Assembly: GCA_947496465.1 (NCBI GenBank)
Contig: CANMCX010000009.1
Coordinates: forward strand, 78,129 to 142,128
Length of the DNA stretch: 64,000 nucleotides
Reading direction: 5' to 3'
From: Marinifilum_A sediminis
GTDB taxonomy: Bacteria > Bacteroidota > Bacteroidia > Bacteroidales > Marinifilaceae
Below are positions 18,535 through 29,700 of the stretch, in pieces. Below the pieces are notes generated by a model. It saw only the letters and a list, made by a program, of their open reading frames with translations, was not told the origin of the DNA and did not search any database. Numbering within the stretch: the first letter of the stretch is position 1; each line of letters starts with the position of its first letter. The position numbers and the translations under genes are program-made.

Positions 18535-18906
18535 ATGCAAAAGAGCAAATTAGTACACCTGTTACCGATTTTTGCGGCACTGCTCTGCTTTGTCTCCTGT
18601 GAGTACGATACAGTAGAATTCGATGAAATTGTAATTCCACCAGATCAAGAGGTTACTTTTGGTAATGATATCCAACCGATATTCAATGCTAATTGTGTTG
18701 ATTGTCATGATGGTGGAATAGATCCGGATCTAAGAGAAGCAAATGCATACACTGCTCTACAAAATGGTGGTTACATCAACACCGAAACACCTGCCGATAG
18801 CGAACTGTATAAGGTTTTACTGGAAGGATCTCATAGTACAAGGGCTTCTGCCACCGAAAAGCAGTTGATTCTTGAATGGATAACCCGAGGTGCTAACAAC
18901 AACTAA
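18535..18906 (+). CDS. Monohaem c-type cytochrome lipoprotein
   Basis: A 123-residue lipoprotein with signal sequence and lipobox LLCFVSC (acylated Cys about residue 22). A single CVDCH haem-binding motif follows FNANC. The architecture, VTFGNDIQPIFNANCVDCH and then a short helical domain ending LILEWITRGA, is the small cytochrome domain common in Bacteroidota and Planctomycetota. It is the first gene of a collinear cluster with an outer-membrane barrel and further cytochromes, spaced 11 bp from the next gene. It probably carries electrons in the periplasm or at the outer membrane. Confidence 0.88.
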   Translation: MQKSKLVHLLPIFAALLCFVSCEYDTVEFDEIVIPPDQEVTFGNDIQPIFNANCVDCHDGGIDPDLREANAYTALQNGGYINTETPADSELYKVLLEGSHSTRASATEKQLILEWITRGANNN

Positions 18907-18917
18907 AAATTAAGACT

Positions 18918-19826
<909 letters not shown>

Positions 19827-19850
19827 AATCTCTCATAAAAAATTAAGCTT

Positions 19851-20255
19851 ATGAAAACGATAAAAATTTTTACCTTAATTGCTATTGCGATAGTTGGTTT
19901 CGCATTTACAGTGCAACAAAAGAAGGCGGGACCGTGGGAAGTTCCTGCAGAATATATGAGTATGGAAAACCCTATTGCAGATGATCAAGCCAGCATTAAA
20001 AAAGGTAAAATGGTTTACATGAAACATTGTCGCTCTTGTCACGGGAACCAAGGATTAGGTGATGGACCAAAAGCAGCTCGTCTTAAAACATTTCCTGGAG
20101 ACTTCTCTTCAGCAGAATTTCACGCTCAAAAGGATGGTGAAATTTTATACAAGTCTATTATTGGTAGAGATGAAATGCCTAATTATGAGAAAAAAATACC
20201 TAGCAAGAAAGACAGATGGGCTGTTGTAAATTACATGCGCTCATTTAAAAAGTAA
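19851..20255 (+). CDS. Class I cytochrome c
   Basis: A 134-residue periplasmic cytochrome with an N-terminal signal or anchor helix (about 5-20) and one haem motif, CRSCH, in the context KGKMVYMKHCRSCHGNQGLG. The distal Met ligand is probably in GRDEMPNYEKKI, followed by the C-terminal helix DRWAVVNYMRSF. This is the standard mono-haem class I fold. It follows the barrel gene by 24 bp and ends in a strong terminator, so the first three cytochrome-cluster genes form one transcription unit. Confidence 0.92.
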   Translation: MKTIKIFTLIAIAIVGFAFTVQQKKAGPWEVPAEYMSMENPIADDQASIKKGKMVYMKHCRSCHGNQGLGDGPKAARLKTFPGDFSSAEFHAQKDGEILYKSIIGRDEMPNYEKKIPSKKDRWAVVNYMRSFKK

Positions 20256-20271
20256 AATTATTTTAAGGATT

Positions 20272-20307
20272 AAAAAGGGTATAATTACATTGCATTATAC
20301 CCTTTTT
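20272..20307 (+). terminator. Terminator after cytochrome c gene
   Basis: A 14-bp stem AAAAAGGGTATAAT / ATTATACCCTTTTT with an 8-nt loop and a T-run. It separates the three-gene unit from the 7-haem cytochrome gene. Confidence 0.9.
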
Positions 20308-20357
20308 TTATCTTTTACCAGACCCGATTTATAATTAACCCAAGTAACAAAACCATT

Positions 20358-21299
20358 ATGCTAAAACATTTAACGGTTTTTATCGGATTAATCTTCACCA
20401 TTACCTTACTACATGCGCAAGATAATCCTTCTGCCGACACAAAAAAGAACCATGAATGCCTAAAGTGTCACGGAAACAGTACATATAAGTATATGAATGA
20501 GGATTTCGGAATGGAAATCAAAGAGTCGATGTGTGCGAATAGAATGATTGATACCATTGCCTATGCTCAATCTAATCATGGAATGTTTAAATGTACTGAT
20601 TGTCATTCACCCGACTATGAAACTTTCCCACACGCAGGAAACCTTCGCATGGAAATGATGTATGCTTGTAATGATTGTCACGCAGGTGATCCTGAATATG
20701 AAAAATTTCATTTCGAAGCTATTGAAGAGGCATTTTATGAAAGTATGCATTACAACCGCTCCCCTGATGCTTTTACCTGTTGGAGTTGTCACAATCCACA
20801 CACGTATAAAACACAAGCAAGGATTAGCAAAAAAATCTCTGAAACTGTCCTTTACGATAATAACATTTGTTTAAGTTGTCATGCTGATATCAGTAAATAT
20901 GAGCTATTAACGGAAAGAGAAAACATTAATATTCTTAAAACACATGACTGGTTGCCAAATCAAGAGTTACATTTTAAGAATGTTAGGTGTATTGAGTGTC
21001 ACACTCAATTAAATGATAGCTTATTAGTTAGCCATGTTGTGATGCCAAAAGAGAATGCGATTCGAGAATGTACTTCATGCCATTCGGAAAATTCTCATTT
21101 AATGGCAAGTTTGTACAAGTATAAGAGTCTCGAATCAAGAAAAAGTGGCGGATTTCTAAATGCTGTAATTCTTAACGATTCGTACGTAATTGGTGCAAAT
21201 AGAAATCAATATCTAAACATATTAAGTGTAATTCTTTTTGGACTGGTATTAGTTGGAATATTTACACATAGTCTTTTCCGAATTTTTAAACGCAAATAA
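20358..21299 (+). CDS. Seven-haem membrane-anchored cytochrome c
   Basis: A 313-residue exported multihaem cytochrome. After a signal peptide (1-20) there are seven CxxCH motifs: CLKCH (34-38), CTDCH, CNDCH, CWSCH, CLSCH, CIECH and CTSCH. One C-terminal membrane helix (about 285-307) ends in a basic tail. It therefore faces the periplasm and is tethered to the inner membrane. It is followed after 1 bp by a cytochrome b gene, forming a likely quinol-oxidising pair that feeds periplasmic acceptors. It resembles NapC/NrfH or tetrathionate-type cytochrome systems only in outline, and the terminal acceptor cannot be named. Confidence 0.93.
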   Translation: MLKHLTVFIGLIFTITLLHAQDNPSADTKKNHECLKCHGNSTYKYMNEDFGMEIKESMCANRMIDTIAYAQSNHGMFKCTDCHSPDYETFPHAGNLRMEMMYACNDCHAGDPEYEKFHFEAIEEAFYESMHYNRSPDAFTCWSCHNPHTYKTQARISKKISETVLYDNNICLSCHADISKYELLTERENINILKTHDWLPNQELHFKNVRCIECHTQLNDSLLVSHVVMPKENAIRECTSCHSENSHLMASLYKYKSLESRKSGGFLNAVILNDSYVIGANRNQYLNILSVILFGLVLVGIFTHSLFRIFKRK

Positions 21300-21300
21300 A

Positions 21301-21915
21301 ATGGCTGACGAAAAATTATATTTATATCCTGTTTGGATTCGAATTTGGCACTGGTTAAATGCAATCATATTCATTATTCTACTTTTAACCGGTGTTAGCA
21401 TGCAGTACTCAAATCCTGAAAATCCGTTATTGATTCCATTTGAACTATCTGTACAACTTCATAATATTTGTGGTATCCTTATAAGCATAAATTACCTGAT
21501 ATTTATTATCGGGAACTTGTTTACTTCAAATGGGAAACAATACAAAATGAAAACGAAGGGTTTATTTAAAAGATTATTTGATCAATCCATTTTTTACCTG
21601 TTTGGAATGTTTAAAAAACAGGAAGCTCCATTCCCGATTTCACTTGATAATAAATTCAATCCTCTTCAGAGATTTATTTATTCTACTGCAATGTATATTG
21701 GCTTTCCAATAATTATTGCAAGTGGTATAGCAATGCTATTTCCTGAAATAATTCTACCTCAAATATTTGGATTAAGTGGACTTTTACTTACTGCTTTAGT
21801 TCATGTTATTATAGGGTTTGTACTTTCACTATTCCTTTTTATTCATATTTATGTATGTACAATCGGAAGTTCTATTAGTAGCAATTTTAAAAGTATGATT
21901 ACGGGTTGGCATTAA
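21301..21915 (+). CDS. Cytochrome b (b561-type) membrane subunit
   Basis: A 204-residue integral membrane protein; I start it at ATG 21301 (MADEKLYLYPVW), 1 bp after the preceding stop, rather than at an upstream in-frame codon inside the cytochrome gene. Four hydrophobic helices carry histidines suited to ligate two b haems: IWHWLNAIIF, QLHNICG, ALVHVIIG and FIHIYVC. This is the formate-dehydrogenase-gamma or Ni-Fe-hydrogenase-type cytochrome b fold. With the 7-haem protein it probably moves electrons between menaquinol and the periplasm. Confidence 0.92.
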   Translation: MADEKLYLYPVWIRIWHWLNAIIFIILLLTGVSMQYSNPENPLLIPFELSVQLHNICGILISINYLIFIIGNLFTSNGKQYKMKTKGLFKRLFDQSIFYLFGMFKKQEAPFPISLDNKFNPLQRFIYSTAMYIGFPIIIASGIAMLFPEIILPQIFGLSGLLLTALVHVIIGFVLSLFLFIHIYVCTIGSSISSNFKSMITGWH

Positions 21916-21936
21916 TTCTACCTGTTTTTAAGATAT

Positions 21937-21966
21937 AAAGACCGAACAATTAGTTGTTCGGTCTTT
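21937..21966 (+). terminator. Terminator of the cytochrome b/7-haem operon
   Basis: A 13-bp perfect stem AAAGACCGAACAA / TTGTTCGGTCTTT with a TTAG loop and a T-run, 21 bp past the stop. Confidence 0.92.
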
Positions 21967-22139
21967 TTTATTGCGATAAACAAATTCTCTTTAATAATGA
22001 TTTATAAACTGTTAATTTACTCCTAAGAATAATAAAAACTATAACATTATTAGATCTCGCTACGTACTTAGAATCAATACATTTCAATAATATCGAAAAA
22101 ATTTAACAAAAATTTAGCTATTTTGTTTCACCCTTTTTA

Positions 22140-22147
22140 TAATTTTG
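22140..22147 (+). promoter_or_regulatory. Candidate promoter box of the metal-handling cluster
   Basis: TAATTTTG matches TAnnTTTG, 48 nt before the ATG at 22196. The nearest TTTG (22122-22125) is only 14 nt upstream, shorter than usual, so support is modest. Confidence 0.35.
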
Positions 22148-22195
22148 CCTGTCTATATAACAAATACATTAAGTTATTAAGTATCGAGTAAGCAA

Positions 22196-22648
22196 ATGAA
22201 ACAACCGCTTAAAAATATTTTTTCTATGATTCTGTTGGTTTTTTACCTAACAGGAATATGCGGTATTCATTTCATTAAACATAGCTGTTTTTCATGTAAT
22301 CATTCAGATCTTCACATCACACTTAGTGCTGATAATTTCGCAACAGAAAGCGAACATTGCTGTTGTGAGAGTCATGATCATTCTCGTGAATCGCATTTTG
22401 AATCAACTTCGAATACATCTCAAATATGCTGTGATTACGATTTTGTTTTTCTAAAAACTAATCCGACTACTACCATTAGTAAAAATAGTAAAGCTCCCAA
22501 TATTTTGGAGTTAAATATATTTGTTACCGATAATTTTAAATTTCTTTCATTTTTAACTCCTGTAATTCCATCATTGGAATACATTGATTCTTATCCAGAT
22601 TCTTCAGATAAAATCATGCAGGATTTCCTTTGTTGCTTCCTTTGTTGA
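22196..22648 (+). CDS. Small Cys/His-rich exported protein, putative metal binding
   Basis: A 150-residue protein with an N-terminal hydrophobic leader (about 10-25) and eleven cysteines in clusters: HSCFSCNH (31-34), EHCCCESHDH (55-57), ICCDY (78-79) and a C-terminal CCFLC. It is also rich in histidine. This recalls small Bacteroidota proteins of the HYC_CC_PP type that sit beside metal TonB receptors, but the HYC motif itself is not present, so I leave it unnamed. It lies 150 bp upstream of a TonB receptor and secreted HMA protein, and probably binds copper or another soft metal. Confidence 0.75.
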   Translation: MKQPLKNIFSMILLVFYLTGICGIHFIKHSCFSCNHSDLHITLSADNFATESEHCCCESHDHSRESHFESTSNTSQICCDYDFVFLKTNPTTTISKNSKAPNILELNIFVTDNFKFLSFLTPVIPSLEYIDSYPDSSDKIMQDFLCCFLC

Positions 22649-22799
22649 TATTCAATCAAATACTTTGATTCATGATTTCAATCAATATTGAAACCATTTA
22701 ATATTCTTATAACAACAAACATTTATTCTGGAAATATTTATTAGACTAAAGATCAATATAACTTGGTCTTAAGGTTCTAATACTTTACAATTACTTTTT

Positions 22800-25025
22800 A
22801 TGAAGATTAGAATTATTACGATAATCCTTTCTCTACTTCCCTGTATAAGTTTTGCAAAAGATATAAAAGGGAAAATTATAGAAAAACCAAATTCAGGAGA
22901 AATCATCCCTCTGGCAGGAGCTTCTGTGTTCTGGAAAAATACCAATATTGGTACTGCTGCCAATGCCGATGGTGTATTTAACTTGAGTGCAACCGCTAAA
23001 TCAAACACATTGGTTGTGCAATTCGTTGGTTACGAAACCAAAGAAATCTTAATAAATGAGAGTAACAAAGATGAGATCCTGGTAGAATTAGTTCCAAACA
23101 TTTCTTTAAATGAAGTAGTAATTTCTAAAAGGAAAGTAGGAACCGTGTTAGATCGGGACAATCCAATACAATCACAAAGTATTACGGGTGCAGAACTGTG
23201 TAAAGCTGCCTGTTGTAATCTTTCGGAAAGTTTTGAAACCAACGCTTCTGTTGACGTATCATATGCCGACGCAGCTACCGGTGCTAAATCGATTAAATTA
23301 TTGGGACTCACCGGTAAATATATCGAAATGATGACTGAAAAAAAACCCAATTTTAAAGGCTTAGCTTCAGTCTATGGAATGGTATATGTTCCTGGTCCGT
23401 GGATGGAATCAATTCAAGTATCAAAAGGTGTAGGCTCGGTTATAAATGGATATGAATCTATCACCGGACAGATTAATATTGAATATCAAAAGCCACAAAA
23501 ATCACCAAAATTCTATTTAAATACCTATGCAAATAGTATGGGAATGGCTGAGGCAAATATTATTACATCAGCCAAATTATCACCTAAATTGTCTACTTCT
23601 ATATTGGCACATGTTCAGGATAATGATAAAGAAATTGACAAAAATCATGATGATTTCTTAGATGATCCAATGGTAACGCAATACAATTTTATCAACCGAT
23701 GGAATTGGGATGCAAGTGAGTTTTTAAAAGTACAATTTGGTGCAAAATTTATTGATGAGAAGCGAATTGGAGGTCAAAAAGGGTTTGATGAAAGCAAACC
23801 TAATGATTCTAACAATACCTATCGCATTGATATTGACACCAGAAGATACGAGGCTTTTGCTAAATTTGGTTATATCTTTCCAAATGATGATGATAAAAGT
23901 ATTGCCTTGATTACCAACTTTGCCTCACACGAGCAAAATTCCTTTTATGGACTAAGGACTTATGATGCGAATCAGAAGTATTTCTATGCCAATTTATTGT
24001 TCCAATCATACATTGGTAATTTAAAACATAAATACACAGCAGGTTTATCCTTTGTATATGATAATTTTAAAGATCACCTTAGCGGCGATAATTTAGGTAC
24101 TAACAGAACTGAGAAAGTGGGTGGAGCTTACGTGGAATACACCTGGTTACCTAACGATAAAATAACCTTGCAAACAGGTTTAAGATATGATGATCACAAT
24201 ATTTACGATGGCTTTTTAACGCCTCGTGTTCATTTCAGATATCAATTTGCTCCTAAATCCACAATACGCCTTGCTGCCGGTAGCGGAAGAAGAACATCAA
24301 ATCCGATTGCCGAAAACAGTTTCTTGTTAGCATCGAATCGTTCATTTGAAATTTTAGAAGATTTAAAACAGGAAAAAGCATGGAATTTTGGCTTAAGCAT
24401 GACTCAATATTTTAATTTATTCGGAAAAGGTTTTACGCTTTCAGCAGATTTCTATCGAACTTCTTTTGAAAATCAAGTTATTGTTGATTTGGACCATAGT
24501 GTAAACACAGTACAATTCTATAATCTAGATGGTAAATCGTGGGCAAACAATTATCAGGTAGAATTAAAATTTGAACCGGTTGAAAGGTTTGATGTAACAA
24601 CGGCAATTCGATTTTCTGATGTAAAAGCAGATATTAATAATGAGTTTCAAAAAGTTCCGTATGTAAATCAATATAAAGGTTTAATCAATTTATCTTATGC
24701 CACAAACTTTAACAAATGGCAATTTGATTTTACAACGCAATTCAATGGTGATATGAGGATTCCTTCAACTCAGGAAAATCCAACACAACACCAGAGAAGG
24801 GAAAAGTCTCCAACTTATGCCCTGATGAATGCTCAGGTAACGAAAAGGTTCAGAATTTGGGAAATTTACGTAGGAGCAGAAAACCTTGGAAACTATACTC
24901 AGAAAGATCCAATTATTTCTGCAGACAATCCATTTAACGAAAATTTTGATGCCTCAATGATTTGGGGACCCATACAAGAACGTAAATTCTATGTTGGCGT
25001 ACGATTTACAATTGACCGAGAATAA
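22800..25025 (+). CDS. TonB-dependent receptor, probable metal uptake
   Basis: A 741-residue outer membrane receptor. The order is signal peptide (1-19), carboxypeptidase-like regulatory beta sandwich (about 20-100, including the VQFVGYETKEILI segment), plug domain and a 22-strand barrel ending in GVRFTIDRE. The plug contains a CKAACCNLSESFETN motif, a cysteine cluster seen in Bacteroidota receptors linked to copper or other metals. It is followed after 35 bp by a secreted HMA-domain protein and preceded by a Cys/His-rich protein. Metal or metal-complex import is inferred from this context, not demonstrated. Confidence 0.93.
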   Translation: MKIRIITIILSLLPCISFAKDIKGKIIEKPNSGEIIPLAGASVFWKNTNIGTAANADGVFNLSATAKSNTLVVQFVGYETKEILINESNKDEILVELVPNISLNEVVISKRKVGTVLDRDNPIQSQSITGAELCKAACCNLSESFETNASVDVSYADAATGAKSIKLLGLTGKYIEMMTEKKPNFKGLASVYGMVYVPGPWMESIQVSKGVGSVINGYESITGQINIEYQKPQKSPKFYLNTYANSMGMAEANIITSAKLSPKLSTSILAHVQDNDKEIDKNHDDFLDDPMVTQYNFINRWNWDASEFLKVQFGAKFIDEKRIGGQKGFDESKPNDSNNTYRIDIDTRRYEAFAKFGYIFPNDDDKSIALITNFASHEQNSFYGLRTYDANQKYFYANLLFQSYIGNLKHKYTAGLSFVYDNFKDHLSGDNLGTNRTEKVGGAYVEYTWLPNDKITLQTGLRYDDHNIYDGFLTPRVHFRYQFAPKSTIRLAAGSGRRTSNPIAENSFLLASNRSFEILEDLKQEKAWNFGLSMTQYFNLFGKGFTLSADFYRTSFENQVIVDLDHSVNTVQFYNLDGKSWANNYQVELKFEPVERFDVTTAIRFSDVKADINNEFQKVPYVNQYKGLINLSYATNFNKWQFDFTTQFNGDMRIPSTQENPTQHQRREKSPTYALMNAQVTKRFRIWEIYVGAENLGNYTQKDPIISADNPFNENFDASMIWGPIQERKFYVGVRFTIDRE

Positions 25026-25060
25026 ACAATACTAATACCTAAACCATAAAAAATTTAAAC

Positions 25061-25375
25061 ATGAAGAATTTAACACAAATTTTTAAAAGCACAATTTTAG
25101 CCCTTAGCATTATCTTACTTTCTAACGTTGCTTTTGCAGGAAACAAAGATGCCAAAAAAGTAGAATCTGTTGTATTTAAAGTAGAAATGGACTGCATGGG
25201 ATGCGCTGGCAAAATTGAAAAAAACATTCCTTATGAAAAAGGAGTTAAAGAATTAAAAGTTGATTTTAAGAATCAAAAAGTAACGATCAGCTATAAAACT
25301 GATAAGACTAATAAAGAGAATTTAAAAAAGGCTCTTGAAAAGTTAAAATTTAAAGTTAAGGAAGTAAAATCATAA
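25061..25375 (+). CDS. Secreted heavy-metal-associated (HMA) domain protein
   Basis: A 104-residue protein with a signal peptide (about 1-26, ending AFAG) and a single HMA domain. The metal-binding pair is in MDCMGCAGKIE (C45 and C48), the CxxC loop that carries Cu(I) or similar ions in copper chaperones. The remainder shows the expected beta-alpha-beta-beta-alpha-beta pattern and a Lys-rich tail. Export to the periplasm and its position directly after the TonB receptor suggest it takes metal from the receptor. It ends at a terminator shared with a convergent cytochrome gene. Confidence 0.92.
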   Translation: MKNLTQIFKSTILALSIILLSNVAFAGNKDAKKVESVVFKVEMDCMGCAGKIEKNIPYEKGVKELKVDFKNQKVTISYKTDKTNKENLKKALEKLKFKVKEVKS

Positions 25376-25390
25376 CTTATAAAAAATAGC

Positions 25391-25422
25391 AAAAGGGCTG
25401 TTGTATTGACAACAGCCCTTTT
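25391..25422. terminator. Bidirectional terminator between HMA and 6-haem genes
   Basis: A perfect 14-bp stem AAAAGGGCTGTTGT / ACAACAGCCCTTTT with an ATTG loop, between convergent genes. Confidence 0.92.
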
Positions 25423-25445
25423 TGATATCTAGTAAATTGTTTTAG

Positions 25446-26498
25446 TTAATCAAATATAGCAATTGATTCTTCTAGTAACGCTTCTGTGTAACGTGGATTA
25501 TGAACTCCTAAACTTTGGTCTTCCAATACAGTTTTGTAATTGTATAATGCACCTGCTTGTTCAGCTGGATAAGTTCCAAGAACAATAGCTCCGTCAACAT
25601 CAAGCAAGCCAGCCGTTGTAAGTTCCGCTTTTAAATCATCCATCAAACCTTGGATTTTTGTTTGGAATCCATTATGGTCAAAAGTTGTCAGCGATGTGTG
25701 ACAAGCTGTACAAGACTCAATTGTAGGAACCCAGTCGTGAGCTGCTACATCATCTTTATCTGCCATGTGACAAAGAACACAAGAACCAGCTGTTGCATGC
25801 GTAGATGTACCTGCGGTTGGATATTCTCCTGTTAAAGTTTCATAACCTGCGATACCCGCTACCATAGTTGCTTGAGGTGAATGATGAGGTCCATATCGAG
25901 AACTAGTAACTTCGAAATTACCATCACCGTCAGGTACAGTTGGTCCTGTTCTTGGTTGATGACAATTGGCACAAAGGTTACTACTATTGCCAAAATCAAC
26001 TTCTGCATTCTTATCAATTAATAAGGCTACAGGGATATTTGTGCTTAATGCATAATCCTGACCATCTGTCTCAAAATCCAATGTACCATGAGTTGAATGG
26101 CAAGTATTGCAAGTTATATTTGTTGGAATCTCGAAATCTGCTGCTGTGGTATCTCTACCTGTCTTTTGAGTTTCTATAAATCCTTCGTGTGAGTGACATT
26201 TTGCACAATCATTTCTTGCACCAGCATAATCAGAAACCAATGGACTTCCTGGGTAGAAGTTTTGACTACCTCCATGAGTAGATGATTCGTATTGCGTAGT
26301 TATTAATGTTTGAACAGCATCATTGTGACAGGCTAAACAAGTAGTTGTTCCATCCGTTCCATTTGTACCATTTGTTCCATCGGTCCCATCAGCACCTGCT
26401 GGTCCCATTGGTCCCTCCTTTGTACAACCAACAATAATTAATGATATAGTGAATATTCCAATTCCTATAAGTTGAAAAAACAAGCGAGCTTTTTTCAT
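25446..26498 (-). CDS. Six-haem cytochrome c lipoprotein with collagen-like spacer
   Basis: A 350-residue lipoprotein: leader with lipobox ending at Cys25, then a Gly-X-Y collagen-like stretch (about residues 29-50, GPMGPAGADGTDG and on), then six CxxCH motifs (CLACH, CAKCH, CNTCH, CANCH, CVLCH, CTACH). Extra histidines such as STHGG, RYGPHHSPQ and STHATAG are good distal haem ligands. The design puts a multihaem domain on a flexible stalk at a membrane surface. It is monocistronic and convergent with the metal cluster. It could accept electrons from the nearby cytochromes and pass them outward; no substrate site is recognisable. Confidence 0.9.
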   Translation of the reverse strand: MKKARLFFQLIGIGIFTISLIIVGCTKEGPMGPAGADGTDGTNGTNGTDGTTTCLACHNDAVQTLITTQYESSTHGGSQNFYPGSPLVSDYAGARNDCAKCHSHEGFIETQKTGRDTTAADFEIPTNITCNTCHSTHGTLDFETDGQDYALSTNIPVALLIDKNAEVDFGNSSNLCANCHQPRTGPTVPDGDGNFEVTSSRYGPHHSPQATMVAGIAGYETLTGEYPTAGTSTHATAGSCVLCHMADKDDVAAHDWVPTIESCTACHTSLTTFDHNGFQTKIQGLMDDLKAELTTAGLLDVDGAIVLGTYPAEQAGALYNYKTVLEDQSLGVHNPRYTEALLEESIAIFD

Positions 26499-26714
26499 AA
26501 TCCAGAATATAAGGTTAATATTTGATAGTTACATTTTCATAGAAAGAGGAATTCCTCTTATACCTTTAAATATAGAAGAATGTAAAAAGCTTATCAATAA
26601 TTACCTAGCGAGATATGTAAACGAGAATAAAGAGGTTTACGCCATTAAAAATACGATGATTTTGGTTTTAGAATCGATTTTTATCTATAATATATCGGCG
26701 TATGTCGTTAATTC

Positions 26715-29700
26715 TTATTCATGAAATATACCAATAGGAGCAGGAATAAGAAATACTTCTATATCTCTGGCTAGTTGATTACTAGCATCAAAACCATCAT
26801 TAACAATAAAGCTAATTGTTCGATTGCCAGTAGTCCTTGAGCTGTCATTTTTAGTATTTCTATATTTAACCGTGATTAATGCATTCTGCATATTAGTAAC
26901 ACTTGAAGAACTCAATTGGATGGTTTGATCTGTTATTGTAGCAGTAACACCAGATACTGTTGAATAAATCAATTGATCTTCACCAGCAATAAAACCTCCT
27001 GAAATAGTTATTGTAGCTGTTAGCATATCATTGTCATCGTCAGCAACCGTAATTGAAGAACTTACTACTTCATCTCCATTACAGTATTCTATGTTGGTTG
27101 CTTCAATATTTGTTAATTCAGGAGCCGAATTTAACTTTCCAAATGTAAAATATTGTCTATTGACAAAATCAAAATCTACTTCCCAATTGCTACCATTAGA
27201 GTTTAATGCAATTTTTTCAGTTGCTGTTGTATTCGGAAATGATACATCTGAACTTACAAAAAGTGTGGTAACTCCTGCGGTAACACTACTTTTTGGTATC
27301 TGTAAACTAACAGTTCCTATAGTTCCCGTTTCAGATACTCTCCATATTCTGTTAATTCCATTATTGGAAACACCTAAATAATCTCCTGTCATATCAGTTG
27401 AAGTACCGCCATTATTACTCCAAATTAAAAAAGAATTATCAATCGAAATTGCTGTAGGATTATCTATATCTGTACCATTTGCGATTGTTACTATAGCTGT
27501 AGAATTAATACTCTTGGATTTAAATTGAGCCAAACTAGTATTTACATCCAAACCAATACCAGTAATATCATTGTTAAATAACGAATTATCAGTTCCATTC
27601 CATACTACAGTTCCGTTTGACGACATATAATTTTGAGCACTACTTTGATCTAAAGTAATACCATATTTTAAAGCTAAATAAGTTTCAATCTTGTTTCGTT
27701 TATCTGTGTCCAGATACTCTTTTGCGTAAGAAATTTCTGCAAAATGTCCCTTGAAAAAATAATTATTACCTGATTGATTGTTAACATTGGGCTCAAAGTA
27801 GGAATCTCCAACCATACCTCCAACTCCAATATCTGCTCCGTGAGCATACAATCGACCTACACTAGAAATGGTCTGCCTCACATCTCCAGCCTCTACTAAC
27901 TCAATAATTCCATTTTCTGAATTCGTTCCATTAAAATTAAATGTTAACAGATATGTTTTGTTTGCAACAATACTTATTTTCTGAGAAAAATACCCCCATG
28001 GAGAACCTGCTCCATCATTATTTAAATTCCAGGCACCAATATATAATTCTCCATTAAAAATATATGTATTAATACCACGAGCTGTTCCTCCTTCTTCATA
28101 TAAAACCTGTCTGGTATTTATATCGCTACCCGCAGTAAATACAATACTAAAAGCCTTCTCTAAAGTAGAAGTCATATTATTCAGCTCATCTGAATCCGGA
28201 ATGGTTAATACTCTATTTGTAGAGCCTGAATAGTCTAAAATAGGATTAAAATTTAACCTATTAGTTCGATAGATAGGCTGAGAAATACCAGACCTTTGAA
28301 CAGCATTATTACCATTCAATTGATCAGACCATGTAGTAACTGCTACCCCATCCGTCGTTGTACTAGTTCCTGCATCAGCTTTAAGCCAGAATTCCAGATT
28401 TGCTTCTCCACCTCCGGGAGCTGGCTTTGGTTTTGTAGCTAAAGTAATATACTGATTATTTGTTACTGATACATTTGTAAAAGTAAGTACATCCTGACTA
28501 GCATTTAAACTTATACCTGTAACATGTTCAGTTGCACTTGTAAAATCCTCTGAAGAACTAATCAACAATGCAAAATCATTAACATTTGGAGAACTTATCC
28601 CCAAACTTGCCAAATCAAAACTCAATTCTACAGTTCCAGGATTACCAGACCTGGCTACTTTCCATATTCTTGCAATTCTCTCTCCTCTGCTTGATGGCAC
28701 CTCCGTGCTTCTATCTGTTAGGGTAGCATTATCATTTCCAAATATCAAGTAAACCCTATCACTTAAGGTTGATTCAGCTTGAATATCAAGTGCTGCATCA
28801 CCATTAATACTTTTTGATTGAGATTGATTTAAAAGAGAAATATTATCACGACCAATACCAAAAATATCGTTATTATAAGCGCTGTTTGATGCGGAATTCC
28901 AAACTATACTGCCATCTGAATTGATGTAATTTTTATTCTCAAGGGTAATACCATATTTAATGGCTAAATAAGTTTCGATCTGATTTTGTTCCTGGTTAGA
29001 TAAACGGTCGTCATAGGAAATAATCTCAGCGATATCTCCATAATATCCTCTATTATTATAATATCCACCAGCATAAAATTTATTTGTGTGTGAATTTCCC
29101 CTTTCCTGATAGACAATATGCCACTCTCTATCATGCTGATATCCAGCAGAACCATTAATAAATGAATTTCCACCACTATTCCAATCATCATTATTATAAC
29201 TTCCCCAATAATTACTGTCATCAGCTTTTCGAATTCCTTTATCACCTTCTAACCCAACAAGACCTGCAAGACTATTGGTAGAATTCGATTTTGTTACAAC
29301 TACAATAGTTTGTGCCTCAACATTCTCATCTGACACAAGATTACGATTCGTATTATTCATTCGAACCACTGCATTATAATTCAATAAATCTCCACTTGAA
29401 TTTTCAAAAGATGCATTGGTATTTGCTCCCTGTATCTTTAAATAATTATTAAAAGCAGCTAAATTTTCCCATGATTTCAATTGTTGTCCATCTCCAATAC
29501 TTCCAGATAAATTGTCATTTGGAAAAATGTAATTTGGATCTGCCATAAACCAAATTCTTAGACCATCCAAATGTCCTCCAGGACCTCTTACTGGATTAAC
29601 TCCAGGCACTTCAGGATCAATAACAATATCTATCGGTTCATCCGTTCCCTCATTTCCAGAATGATTTCCTCCAGTATTATCTTCACCATCTGCACCATTA

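Noticed and set aside
21253..21300. Upstream start of the cytochrome b gene
   Set aside because: It would overlap the 7-haem gene; the ATG at 21301 is 1 bp after the stop and begins the conserved sequence.
25650..26179. Plus-strand Cys-rich frames
   Set aside because: They are the complement of CxxCH-encoding codons in the 6-haem lipoprotein gene.
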